From the NCBI GenBank assembly GCA_022559985.1, contig JAFJTR010000026.1, positions 124,001 to 188,000 on the forward strand: 64,000 nucleotides of DNA, written 5' to 3'. The notes under the pieces are model-generated. The model was given only the letters and a program-made list of their open reading frames with translations, was not told where the DNA came from and made no database searches. Positions 10,142 to 19,565 of this stretch are shown one piece after another; position 1 is the first letter of the stretch; the number at the start of each line of letters is the position of its first letter. The position numbers were made by a program, and so were the translations under genes. The stretch is from Parastagonospora avenae f. sp. tritici 18332-5. Lineage: Eukaryota; Ascomycota; Dothideomycetes; Pleosporales; Phaeosphaeriaceae.

Positions 10142-11686
10142 TCATTCCTCTGAACTCTTAGATGCGGGCAGAATACGAAGAATGCCTACTTTGCGACCTT
10201 TCTTCGGCATATCGGAGTTCACGGGTATCGCTTCCTGTTCTAACGCCACACTCTTGCCTGGTGGCTTCGATGGTAAGGTCTTGCCTGGTCTCCTAGCTGG
10301 ATATCCATTAAACACCCTCTGCGAACCTTGGCTATGCCGTACAGGCCCGCACCACTCGGTGCTAAAGCTTGGTCTGTGCTGCTCATTGAGCGCCGCGTCT
10401 CGAACAAGGGCATCTAGATCTGGGTGCTTGTTCAAAAGTTCCACCATCTCTTTTGGCTTACGGAATTCCTTGTCAGCACCGGTCTGCTCATATCGACGAA
10501 GTCGTTCTCCCACGACCTTGATGGCAGCGTATGTGTATCGATTGTGTTGCCCGAGACAGTTCCAGAGCTGCTCGAGCTCGTCGGCATATATTGGCCGGAC
10601 GAAATGACCCTGGGAGATGGCTTGATCAACACGTAAAGCGTCCTTGTGGAGACCGAACAGCGTCAAAGTTTGAGCGAGAGTGGACGCAGCAAAAAGGCTA
10701 TGTGGGACGTTGAACTGTCTGATCATGCTCAGATTATGAAATCGGCAGGCGCGCATAAGCCAAGCTAGCAATATCCTCATCGCCGCTATGCTGGAGATAC
10801 CTCTAGGGATGAACATCTTCTGGATTTTCTGGAAGCCATCAAAACGATCGTTCTTGCGAATGCCGACAGTTCCAATAAACTTGGTAACCACGTTTCGACC
10901 AAGGAGAAGAACCAGCACCTTTTTCGGAACATCGTGGGCAAGGACTATTTTTGTATCCTCCTCGACGATATCCACGGCTGCGCCACTCAGAGCATTCAGC
11001 CGTCGCTCAGGGTGGATCCAGGACAAAAGACTGTGGAGAGTATGCAAGTGGCGAATGTCTTCCGGATTAGGATATGGATGATATGGTGCAGGCTGCGCCA
11101 CGAGACCATCACAGGCTTCAACATCGGCATGAAGTGATAGCTTGTCCGGCTGCATATCGCATGAGTCATCGTGCTCCTCCTCAGTCTTGTGGCTCACGCC
11201 TTTCGTGGACTGGTTGCCGTAAGTCGTCAGCTGGTTTTCACCACCCGCATCAATTTTAGGTCTCAGAGGGTCGTACGTCCTTGTGATAGTAGAGGCGGGG
11301 TATTCGGCATCTCTTCCTGCCAGATAGGCTCCTACTACGTCCCCTCGTTGCAGATAGGTTTGAGGGTCGAATCTACCAGCACCCTGCTGCACGAGTGGAC
11401 CATTAGTGGAAGTCGACTGCAGAGTCCCATTCTCGTCGTAGTGATAGTACACCGCCATATTGTCTTGGGGCAGTGCGAGTGCTGAACTTCGATGAGCTAA
11501 AGTGATTGTCGGACATGTGGAGTGCGTTGAAGCGCAAGTGATTGTGCTGCTGCAAGCGGTGCGCGAGTTTGTTGCAGTGCTTGCGCTTGACGAAATAGAG
11601 TTGCTTCGTGCGACGTTACAAATGTACTTCGAGTGAGACGGCTGAGAATCCACTGTCCCATCGCTAGAATCAATAAGTGGATTCAT
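10142..11686 (-). CDS. Hypothetical BTB-like protein
   Basis: Single open frame. The upstream ATG at 11686 (MNPLIDSSDGTV) gives 514 residues. An internal ATG at 11458 (MAVYYHYDENGTLQ) gives about 438 and may be the true start, because the first 76 residues are low-complexity Ser/Thr. The central block contains DGFQKIQKMFIPRGIS, a helix LLAWLMRACR, then FAASTLAQTLTLFGLHKDAL and YADELEQLWNCLGQH. This fits a BTB-like N-terminal half followed by helices, as in many dothideomycete-specific hypothetical proteins. The C-terminal 80 residues are basic and Pro-rich. It shares the P-x-G / helix / G-x-x-x-A order with the gene at 5994-6938. The function is unknown. Confidence 0.55.
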   Translation of the reverse strand: MNPLIDSSDGTVDSQPSHSKYICNVARSNSISSSASTATNSRTACSSTITCASTHSTCPTITLAHRSSALALPQDNMAVYYHYDENGTLQSTSTNGPLVQQGAGRFDPQTYLQRGDVVGAYLAGRDAEYPASTITRTYDPLRPKIDAGGENQLTTYGNQSTKGVSHKTEEEHDDSCDMQPDKLSLHADVEACDGLVAQPAPYHPYPNPEDIRHLHTLHSLLSWIHPERRLNALSGAAVDIVEEDTKIVLAHDVPKKVLVLLLGRNVVTKFIGTVGIRKNDRFDGFQKIQKMFIPRGISSIAAMRILLAWLMRACRFHNLSMIRQFNVPHSLFAASTLAQTLTLFGLHKDALRVDQAISQGHFVRPIYADELEQLWNCLGQHNRYTYAAIKVVGERLRRYEQTGADKEFRKPKEMVELLNKHPDLDALVRDAALNEQHRPSFSTEWCGPVRHSQGSQRVFNGYPARRPGKTLPSKPPGKSVALEQEAIPVNSDMPKKGRKVGILRILPASKSSEE

Positions 11687-12239
11687 CGCCGTGGGAAGCG
11701 AGAGGGCGGTGGTGGCGTAGATTGGCGACGTCTGCGCCGCAGTGATGGTGTAGGAGTGATGGAGCAAAAACGAGTTCGAAGACACTATATCGCTCCTGCT
11801 GCTTGTAGCCGCTCGCAGGCTTGGCAGGTGCCAGGTAGTCGGCTACAGTTGCCCGGTGAAAGTGAACGATGAGCCACAAAGTCACGTGAACATACTTCTT
11901 CAAACTTCTCCTCATGCTCTTGTTCGGCGAAGGAAACATTATCCAAGTCTGCATGCCTAGTTTTGTTCTCATGCTTTTCGCGATTCGGATGCCCAGAGCT
12001 ATTCCTGTAGTCAAAACCGGTTAAGCCATCTATAGTTAGATCGACATGAAGTGTAGACATAGACGAGGTAGTTCGCATCGATTGACAGCGCAAGTTCATT
12101 TTCCTTCGTGCTAAAGCCTGGCGGTGAGTGTGTCACGCTAAAGGAAAAGCATCGCCAAACTTTCGTTTCCAATGATGTATGTGAAACCACTTCTTAATTC
12201 CTTCCTGTCTCTTCCTCGTCGCGCCCAAATACAGCCCAT
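11687..12239. other. Intergenic, about 550 bp
   Basis: The spacer between the GH16 stop and the upstream ATG of the BTB-like gene, both minus strand. Overlapping short frames on this strand look like chance openings. It likely holds the promoter of the BTB-like gene. Confidence 0.4.
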
Positions 12240-13253
12240 TCAGATAGAATTGTACACCGCAATCCAGTCCGCATACAGCGGGACCCCAGGCTTGGTCGCT
12301 GGGATTGGCGTGCTGCTGTTTCTATTGCCGTTCGGAAAAGCACCACCCATAGCGACGTTCAGCAAAAGAAAGTGTCCATGATGTACGGCTTGCTCCCAGG
12401 TTTTGTTGCCAATGTCCCGTTCAGTGACGGTGTGGTAGCAAACGTCGTCAACGCTCCAGGAGAGCTTTTCCGGTTTGCAGCTGCGATCGACTTCGATGGT
12501 GTAGATGTGGTAGTTACCTTGACAGGGTGATCCGGGGCACTTTCGTGTCGCAGGGAGACCTGTAAACTCTTTGCAAGGGCCGCCAGGTGCTGTGCCGCAA
12601 TGAAGTACGCCCCAAACTTGATTAATACCGTTTACGTTCTAGAGAAGCGCAGAAGTTTAGAGTGTGAATTCCTCTCGATCGGCACAAATACGACCTACCT
12701 CCATGATGTCGTACTCGCCAATCATGGGCCAGTTTTGGTAATCGCCGCGATAAGTGTCACCAAGAGTCCAAAATGCAGGCCAGTAGCCGGCTGCTGCTTC
12801 GCCAGTGACGTCTGGCATCTGGATTCGCGCCGATATGCGCATCTTGCCGCCAGCCTTGGCTTGAAAGTCGGTGCGCTGAGTCTCGATACGAGCCTGATAA
12901 TGAAGTTGGCCAAAGAACGTGTCGTGTAAACGGAAATAACTTGGTGGTATACTTACTGAGGTCCACGAGTTGTTCCCATGCCGGAGCGGTGTGATGCGAA
13001 GGCTGCCATCGCCCGTCAGATTGAGGTTGGCGGGACTATCCGTATAGGTCTGGATTTCCTGCGTGCCCCAGTTTGCTGGACCGCCAGGATATGAAGTACC
13101 AGTATCGATAATCCAGTTCTCTGAGCTGGGCAAGCAATCAACACCTCCGTCGAAGTCGTCAGCCCAAGTGAGCGAAAACCCTGGGACTTTCGGGACAGCT
13201 GCCTGACTGAGAACACAACTTGCGACAACGACCGCGATGGTCTTTGAAAACAT
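12240..13253 (-). CDS. Secreted GH16 family beta-glucanase-type glycoside hydrolase
   Basis: Three exons (12957-13253, 12699-12893, 12240-12638) join in frame across introns of 63 and 60 nt (GTAAGT..TATCAG and GTAGGT..CTCTAG) and give 296 residues. Residues 1-20 form a signal peptide (MFSKTIAVVVASCVLSQAA). The mature protein starts with the GH16 opening FSLTWADDFDGG. It carries the active-site motif GEYDIME at 158-164, where E159 is the expected nucleophile and E164 the acid/base, with the usual aromatic stretch YWPAFWTLG just before it. GH16 enzymes cut beta-1,3(4)-glucans and related polymers, so a secreted role in cell-wall remodelling or plant wall breakdown is likely. No carbohydrate-binding module or GPI signal is seen. 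Confidence 0.9.
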
Positions 13254-14051
13254 TTCCAATGCTGAATGAGTGATTTGCTATGAAGAGAGTGTGATAAATT
13301 TGGTAATCGAGTGGCTATAACAACCAAATAAGGACCCGGGATGATACCTGTATGCAAAGGATAAAAAGAACAAGGGTAGAACGAGTGTAAGCGCGACGAC
13401 TCAAGGTAGTCAAAACCTATGATCTGTCACTGGTATCAAACGCCAAAGATCTGCGCGGCGCGACTGCGTAGAATGAAGGAAACGCGAGCGAACAGTCGCT
13501 GTGATTAAATTGGTTTGTGATGGTTGCCGCTGTCAGATCTCCCCTATTAAAGGCCCGAAGATAAACTTTTGGATCTGACACAAAAACCTCACCAATTTGC
13601 TTCGTTCGCTTAATTTGCGTATTGCTTACGCCTAGGTTTATAGGCTTGTTTGCTACATGGGTCTGCCATGTGCGCTTACCATGCTTTGCATTGGTGGACT
13701 TATTGTAGCGGTGTGGAGCGCCAGGAAAGTGGTAGTTATACAATAACATTGTCGAGTATCCGGAATGAATGTAAGCGTGTCAAAGCTCTTCAGATTGTCA
13801 AAGCTCTTCAGATTGTCAAAGCTCTTCAGATTGTTAAGCTTTCGATCGGTGAAAGGCCAGTACTTTTTAGACCCACGTTTATCTTCAACAGGGTCTGAGG
13901 GAGACCTGACGTAAAATGACTCTCGCAATTGCTTGAGCTAAGAGATCAAATGAAATGTGCTCGTAGTAATGAATATATATCAAGCGCAGCACCCTATATC
14001 GCTTTGCCTATGTACATTGCGCTCGATAAGACAGAGCTGAGCATAGGAGCG
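13254..14051. other. Intergenic, about 800 bp, with a minisatellite
   Basis: Contains the upstream region of the GH16 gene and the 3' side of the gene at 14052. The only distinct element is the 18-bp tandem repeat at 13780-13833. The open frames here look accidental. Confidence 0.5.
13780..13833. repeat. 18-bp tandem repeat, three perfect copies
   Basis: Unit TCAAAGCTCTTCAGATTG at 13780-13797, 13798-13815 and 13816-13833, identical in all three copies. The length is a multiple of three, but no convincing gene reads through it. Confidence 0.95.
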
Positions 14052-14897
14052 CTAGAAGCAAAAAAGGCGCCTCGCTCTGCGCTTCTTCGCCTTTACGGGC
14101 TGTGACGACTGGTAGTTCTGAAGGTCTGTAACAAAATTACCACTCGAGTAGCGAGCTGAATAATCTTTGGGGCGGCGTAAAGGATCAGTACTTGACACCA
14201 GACCTGCCGGGCCTTGTACACCGATGTCATCCAGACTATCATATTGAGTCGGGGCATCTGTCCTACGTCCTGAAAGAGCATTGAAAGCCTTGGCACGATT
14301 CTCACGTCGTCGTATGGCCATTTGACTATCTTCACTTGATTCTGGCGGGGTGGTAGCAGGCTGAGTAACAAGTGCAGCACTGCGCTTTTCAGGTCTACCA
14401 GAACGTAGCCCGTTTCTCGAGATACCCGGAACGCCTCTATCGTCCATAATTGCAAAGGCTGCTACCAATGGACTTGAGCTAGTGGTATCAAGAGAGCTTC
14501 TGAGGGAGATGCTGCCAGTGCTCGTGACTCGAGGACGGCGACGCGGTGGTGTCCGAGGTCGGGGACTGCTCTCTTCAGTGTCGAAGTCTAAACGAACGCG
14601 GCGCTGACGACGTCCTGCTACTTCTTCTGGGGCTTCAAACCTTTAGGATACCTGTGGCGGCTCTCGTGCAGCCACGCAGGTCCTATCGGTAGAAGCATCA
14701 GCGAGGATAGAGTGGTCAGAGTAATGCCCATACTTGCCGTCAACCGCATTAGCTGGCATCTTTGATTTGTGGTGGATTTGAGTGCCTGTGGAGTTGGTTT
14801 CTGATAGCTCGTCTTCACTATAGAAAGATGAAGAACGTGAGGATAGAGAAAGGGCTGAGTTGGGAAATTTCATGCTCTTGCTAGAAACAGGACCCAT
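14052..14897 (-). CDS. Hypothetical Arg/Ser-rich disordered protein
   Basis: Two exons, 14734-14897 and 14052-14640, join across a 93-nt intron (GTATGG donor, CCTAAAG acceptor) that restores frame (VDGK to FEAPEEVAGRR), giving 250 residues. The start MGPVSSKSMKF is the first ATG in frame. A further upstream exon from an ATG at 15121 (MSDRCNSQPRLL) is possible but is in another frame with no clear splice. The protein is low complexity and rich in Arg, Ser and Pro, with runs such as PRTPPRRRRPR, and ends KKRRARRLFCF. No domain is recognised. The charge suggests a nucleic-acid or nuclear context, but that is a guess. Confidence 0.45.
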
Positions 14898-16955
14898 GAT
14901 TGTATTCGCCAGCGAATCGGACTAGCGAACGTGCTGTCTTGATGGCGGAAGCGATCAGTTGGTTGAGAACAGAAGTCCGTTTGCGTTGTCGTGTTGTTCG
15001 GGAGTTGAGTAGCTGGTTCAGATCGGTGGCTATCGGTCGGTCGTGGAGTAGTTCTTAGAGTGGCTCGGCGTGAGTACCTACGGTCGAGCAGCCGGGGTTG
15101 TGAATTGCACCGATCGCTCATCTTGGCGAGGTTGCCAAGGTTGCGTAGGACATTGTGAGAGCTAGGCGGGTGCCTAGGGAATTCTTGCCCGTTGTGAGCG
15201 AAACATCTATGGCCCCGGTGACGATTGGACCGTTCGCTTATGAAAAAATGCTCTGCTTCCCCAGAAAATCCATAAACTTCACTAAATGATTAAATGAGTA
15301 CATACTGAAGGTTCCGAAATTCAAGTGGCCGAGACTGCAGTGAATACCTGTCATGGTGTATTTTGCCAAACCTTGACATAATAATGATGTAATCAGTACA
15401 TTACGGCTTGCGGTAATCATCCTGTCCGTATACAATAACAACATGATTGCCTGGAACCACTCATGTCGAATTCTGGAGCTATTGTGATTCGTGTCTCCCG
15501 AAAGAAACGCCATATCGCCTGCAACATTCGCTGTGCCCTGTTGGCGCTGTGTCCTCGAACAGTGTGCTCTGGCTATTGTAGTGTATGAACACGATGTCCG
15601 TTCGTCGAGTATGCGCAAATTCTGTGCTTCAAGAAGCCTACCGCGGTTTACAACCTTGGAGGATGAGGGATGTCATTTTTCGCGATGTTTGCGATCCATC
15701 TCAATGTACAGAACGAAAGGAAAAGCCAAAGAAGACTTTCCGGTTTGCCATTCGACAATTCAAATCATGTTAGCAAGCCAAACAACCCCTGAGGCCCTGA
15801 CGACAGCCACCTTTCACGTTCGTCATGAGTATATTCAAGCCAGGCGCTTTCTTTCCCGTATACTGAATTTGGTTTTTGTCATTGGGCGATATGGTCGTGG
15901 AGGTACATTCGAGTAGCGTATCCGGAGTCTAAGGAGATGCGAAGCAGCAATGCGTCGCGTTCTCGATCTCATAGCGCCAAGACAATGACGTAAACGCGTT
16001 GTCACAACAACTCCACGGCGTCTGAATCCAAACGAGGGAATTTTGGTACATCAATCCTCTTCTCACTATCGACTGGGAGAACCTCTACCTCTTCGGTAGC
16101 AGCTATGAGTGTTCTGCGGCCATGCTCGTCTACCGAAATATAGGCGCTCGTCAAGCTGAATGGCCTCTAGGCTTGTGTATCAGGACGCGATGTTTCGCTG
16201 TGGTCTTTTCGATTACTATTATCGCACGGACGACAAGTACATGGGATTTACCATCCCGAAGGAACAAGCGGTACAGGCTGCCTAAGACATATTCGACATC
16301 AAGCAGAAGCTTCCCTTTCCAGTCTATCGAGGATTAACTCATCCGCCTACAGACATGTGGTTTTCGCACGTCCTCCTAAGAGCAGATATGTAGCGTCTTT
16401 TGTGGGGGCCAAAATCCTTGTTCTCTGAATTCGAGGAGTCCCCAGACTCTCCGGTGGCGACAATGTTCCGTCTGCGGCATAGTACAGAAGATTTCAACGT
16501 ACCTTTCGAGCAAATTCTGGCTGTTAGACGTCTCTTATGCCGCAAGGGAAGCCCAGAAGTGATTGTATATCTTGAGGAAGGCAAACCTCATACCTCGGAT
16601 TACGAGGAGTCTCTCTTACCTAAGAAGCGAGGTTTCCTGATGAAGCGAGAACCCACAATGAGCAGCAGCCTCAAGATTATCTACCTCGTTCTTTAGACTA
16701 TTGCTAATAACGAACATGCTCACCGCTTTCAAGACTTCGAGAATTATCACAGTTATTGAGTTGAGAAGTCTTATTCAGATACCTAAATTGATCCTGACGT
16801 TAGCCGAGAAAGGTCTAATGATATTATGCTCAGGCATCATCACTGAAGGACCACTAGCGCATGAGTCATGACGCTAAGTTTAGCCCGTGCGGGGCTCTAA
16901 TCATCCCCGCTAACTACAGCAGTTCTAATACAACCTTGGAACGCCCGACTTTACT
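14898..16955. other. 2 kb without a settled gene model
   Basis: The first part is upstream of the gene at 14052-14897 and includes a possible extra 5' exon around 14930-15121. The stretch 15122-16000 holds only short frames. Between 16002 and 16696 both strands show protein-like open segments that cannot all be real (described separately). Nothing is recognisable from 16700 to 16955. Confidence 0.4.
16002..16320 (-). pseudogene. Possible gene remnant, strand uncertain
   Basis: On the minus strand two coding-like segments lie in adjoining frames: about 16155-16320 (IDWKGKLLLDVEYVLGSLYR, continuing to IHKPRGHS) and 16002-16155 (LTSAYISVDEHGRRTLIAA, ending DSDAVELL then a stop). One missing base near 16155 would join them. 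The plus strand over 16160-16696 also has long stretches open except for a TAA and a TAG. Neither reading matches a family I know. It is recorded as a likely remnant or a gene with unresolved splicing. Confidence 0.25.
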
Positions 16956-17320
16956 ATGTATCATTTGCCGCGTGGGGCTACCAAGGAGCAAGCCATTAAA
17001 GCTTCCGGACTCTCTTATATCGAGTGGAAAAAATTAGTGGTGAGTCAACACTCAGCCTTGACGCATCGATCATCCACTGACTCATATTGCAGCAATACGC
17101 GAAAGACGAAGCTGACATTTGTGTGGTTGAACATCTAAACACGCAATGGCGCGCATACAGCGCGTCAGAACAGCGCGAAATCACGAACAAAATTAACAGC
17201 AAACTCGTTGCAAATGGCATTGAATCTGTAGGAGAAGACGTGATTGCCTGGAAGATGCACATTCTTGTACGAGACGGCTTAGCTAAAATGAAAAATGGCA
17301 AAGGGAAGGCTAGCAAGTGA
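16956..17320 (+). CDS. Small hypothetical protein, two exons
   Basis: Exon 1 is 16956-17039 and exon 2 is 17093-17320, with a 53-nt intron (GTGAGT donor, CTGAC branch, TTGCAG acceptor). Together they encode 103 residues. The canonical splice signals and clean frame support a real gene. The protein starts MYHLPRGATKEQAIKASG, has a helical central part (YSASEQREITNKINSKLV) and a basic C terminus (KMKNGKGKASK). There is no signal peptide, membrane segment or known domain. The lone neighbourhood gives no functional clue. Confidence 0.55.
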
Positions 17321-17794
17321 CCTGCATTGCAAATGCATGACTTCTATGCTAACGCTGCGCAGGCCTTCCTGAGACTATAACGCTCGATGAATCTGGTGCT
17401 AATAAAAATGCTTCGCAATCCTCTACCCGTCCTTATGACCCCATCCGAGACGTTTGAGCAAGCAAGCAGTTACGCAAGATTCTAGGAGAGGTGATCATTT
17501 AAGGGATCGGACTCGTGTGCGGCGACTTTTCAGGTGCTCTTCCTCCTTGGGTTTGGAGATGCTTAAGACAGGTCAAGACAGAGCATAATCGGAGGATACC
17601 AGCCTATCTGCATCTCGAAAGATGGCGCGGTTTCAAGCACGGACTGGAATATTTGATTCTGTGCAGCCAAGTGCCCGCAAATAGGGTGTCCTTACTTTGA
17701 TCCTCGATGCCACTATGTTCCAGTGAATGCCTTCGGAGAGAAGCCTCGCCCGTGTGCTTGAGGCTTGCATGGAACCGAAAATCTTCGGATGGAC
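17321..17794. other. Intergenic, about 470 bp
   Basis: Convergent spacer between the small plus-strand gene and the minus-strand gene ending at 17795. No supported feature. Confidence 0.5.
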
Positions 17795-19165
17795 CTACAT
17801 CTGTTCATATGGCACAGCATTCGTCGTGCGGCCCACAACGCCCTTCCACCAACCCTTCAGGCTTTTCTTCTTAGCGTTCCGAGCTTCAGGATTTCCACCC
17901 GTGTTGGGCGCAGAGTTTATTGCCTCGATCATTTTGTCGTCGAGCGCCAAACTGTCCATACCGTCGGCCCGCGTATTTGCCATCAACTCTTCACGTTGTG
18001 TGATATTATGAGTGGTCACATTCTGAGCGTTGATTAGCGGATTGTGCGCGTCTTGGTGTGTATAGGCACTGCTCACCTGCAGTCGTGAGGGACCGTGCCG
18101 TAGCCAGGCTGGATGCAGGAACTTACCAAACTTTGTTGATGCGGCAGGTGACTTCGACTCATCGACCTGATCTGGAGAAGAGCATCGACCAGGCCCACTC
18201 TTTGTGAGCGGGAACGATAGTGCTACAGCCGCGTCTACATCTTCTTTCATCTCCGCCAGATCGCGAGCGGTCATAGAATCGATGTAGCCAGCAGCCGTGG
18301 CGGGGTCGATGTCGTCGCTGAACCGCCAGCCAACGTTCCGTGGTACACCACTCAGACGATTGAGGGCTTGCTGCTCATCTAGCTGTGCTGGTAGCTCATG
18401 ATCTGGCTCGTCATCCATGAAAACTCCACTGTCGTCAACACTCTTATTCACCTCTTCGCGCTCATATACCGGTGCTAGTATGCGAGTCGACGGAAGTGAG
18501 GCCGCCCACAGCTTCTGCAGGTTGTCGTATGCTGCACATAAACGGACAAGCTTCTCTCCACCAAAGCCCCATGATAGCCTCCGATGCTGCGGGTCAAACT
18601 TGACGCCCTCGTTTCCAAGCACCCGCTTTAGCGTCCGCATATCAGACCACATATTGGGGTCGTCGTCGGGAAATAGAGTATCGGAATGAAGGAAGAATGA
18701 GGCCCATTGTGCGTCGTAAATTGGACCAAGTCGGAGCAATTGCTCAGAATCTTTGAGATTTGGCGGGCCACCATACGTGAGCAGCTCTCCAGGTTCGGAA
18801 AACGTGCATCCCAACTCTTGGAGACGGCCACGCGTATAAAGCAATTCGCTCAAACCTTGCAGGGTCGACATCTGCTCCTCAGTTCCGTGTATCTGCAGAT
18901 CTGTTCGCTGCTTGTCATCAGCATCGTCTCCATAGTCATCATCTTGAAAGTCTTCGTCTTCAGGACCAACCTTTTGAGTGATCTGGTCCATCATTGAGAC
19001 ACGGGGGTCCATCTCTGAGTGCATATCAACCGAGTCCATCCGCACCGTGCTGTTCATAGAAGAAGTGTCCTCGGCGTTGCCTTCTTCCATAAGGGGCACA
19101 TTGTCGTGCAGGTAAGGACCCGCCCGTTTTCGGTTGAACATCCACATGCTAAGGTTCATCGTCAT
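17795..19165 (-). CDS. Hypothetical acidic protein
   Basis: Single frame of 456 codons starting MTMNLSMWMFNRKRAG. The N-terminal 100 residues are acidic and Met/Asp-rich (DEDFQDDDYGDDADDKQ). The centre (residues about 100-220) is more globular, with WASFFLHSDTLFPDDD and RRLSWGFGGEKLVRLCAAYD. The C-terminal third is disordered and ends in a basic/aromatic patch, KKKSLKGWWKGVVGRT. No known domain or catalytic motif. It is transcribed divergently from the gene at 19566, with about 400 bp between them, so the two may share a promoter region. Confidence 0.55.
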   Translation of the reverse strand: MTMNLSMWMFNRKRAGPYLHDNVPLMEEGNAEDTSSMNSTVRMDSVDMHSEMDPRVSMMDQITQKVGPEDEDFQDDDYGDDADDKQRTDLQIHGTEEQMSTLQGLSELLYTRGRLQELGCTFSEPGELLTYGGPPNLKDSEQLLRLGPIYDAQWASFFLHSDTLFPDDDPNMWSDMRTLKRVLGNEGVKFDPQHRRLSWGFGGEKLVRLCAAYDNLQKLWAASLPSTRILAPVYEREEVNKSVDDSGVFMDDEPDHELPAQLDEQQALNRLSGVPRNVGWRFSDDIDPATAAGYIDSMTARDLAEMKEDVDAAVALSFPLTKSGPGRCSSPDQVDESKSPAASTKFGKFLHPAWLRHGPSRLQVSSAYTHQDAHNPLINAQNVTTHNITQREELMANTRADGMDSLALDDKMIEAINSAPNTGGNPEARNAKKKSLKGWWKGVVGRTTNAVPYEQM

Positions 19166-19565
19166 GGTGTGGATTCTCTGGCCAAAGTTTGGTTAGTTTA
19201 GTTGCGTTGGGTCGTGGATAGGAGGGTGAGAGCTTTGCAATGAGTACTGTGCATGGGGAAGTTTTCGACGCGCCCATATGACTACCAGGGAGCTCTCATA
19301 TCACGATTCACCCGCCGATACTCCCAGCTTGTACATGCACAGATCAGGCATCCGTACCAATCCACGTCTCAGCGATCGCGAAGGCACCAATATGCCCAAT
19401 TGGCACTGTGCAGCCACGGCCCTCCTCCCATAAATGCTATGAACGGTCCTCTACTGCCATTAACCCTCTATACTATCGACTCGCCATCAACAAAGTCGCT
19501 ATTCGACTTTGCTCATCACAAATTTCCCCTAAAGCAATTCGTCAATCGTATAGCTCAGAATCAAA
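19166..19565. promoter_or_regulatory. Divergent intergenic region
   Basis: 400 bp between the starts of the minus-strand gene (19165) and the plus-strand gene (19566). It must contain both promoters. No specific site could be assigned. Confidence 0.4.
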
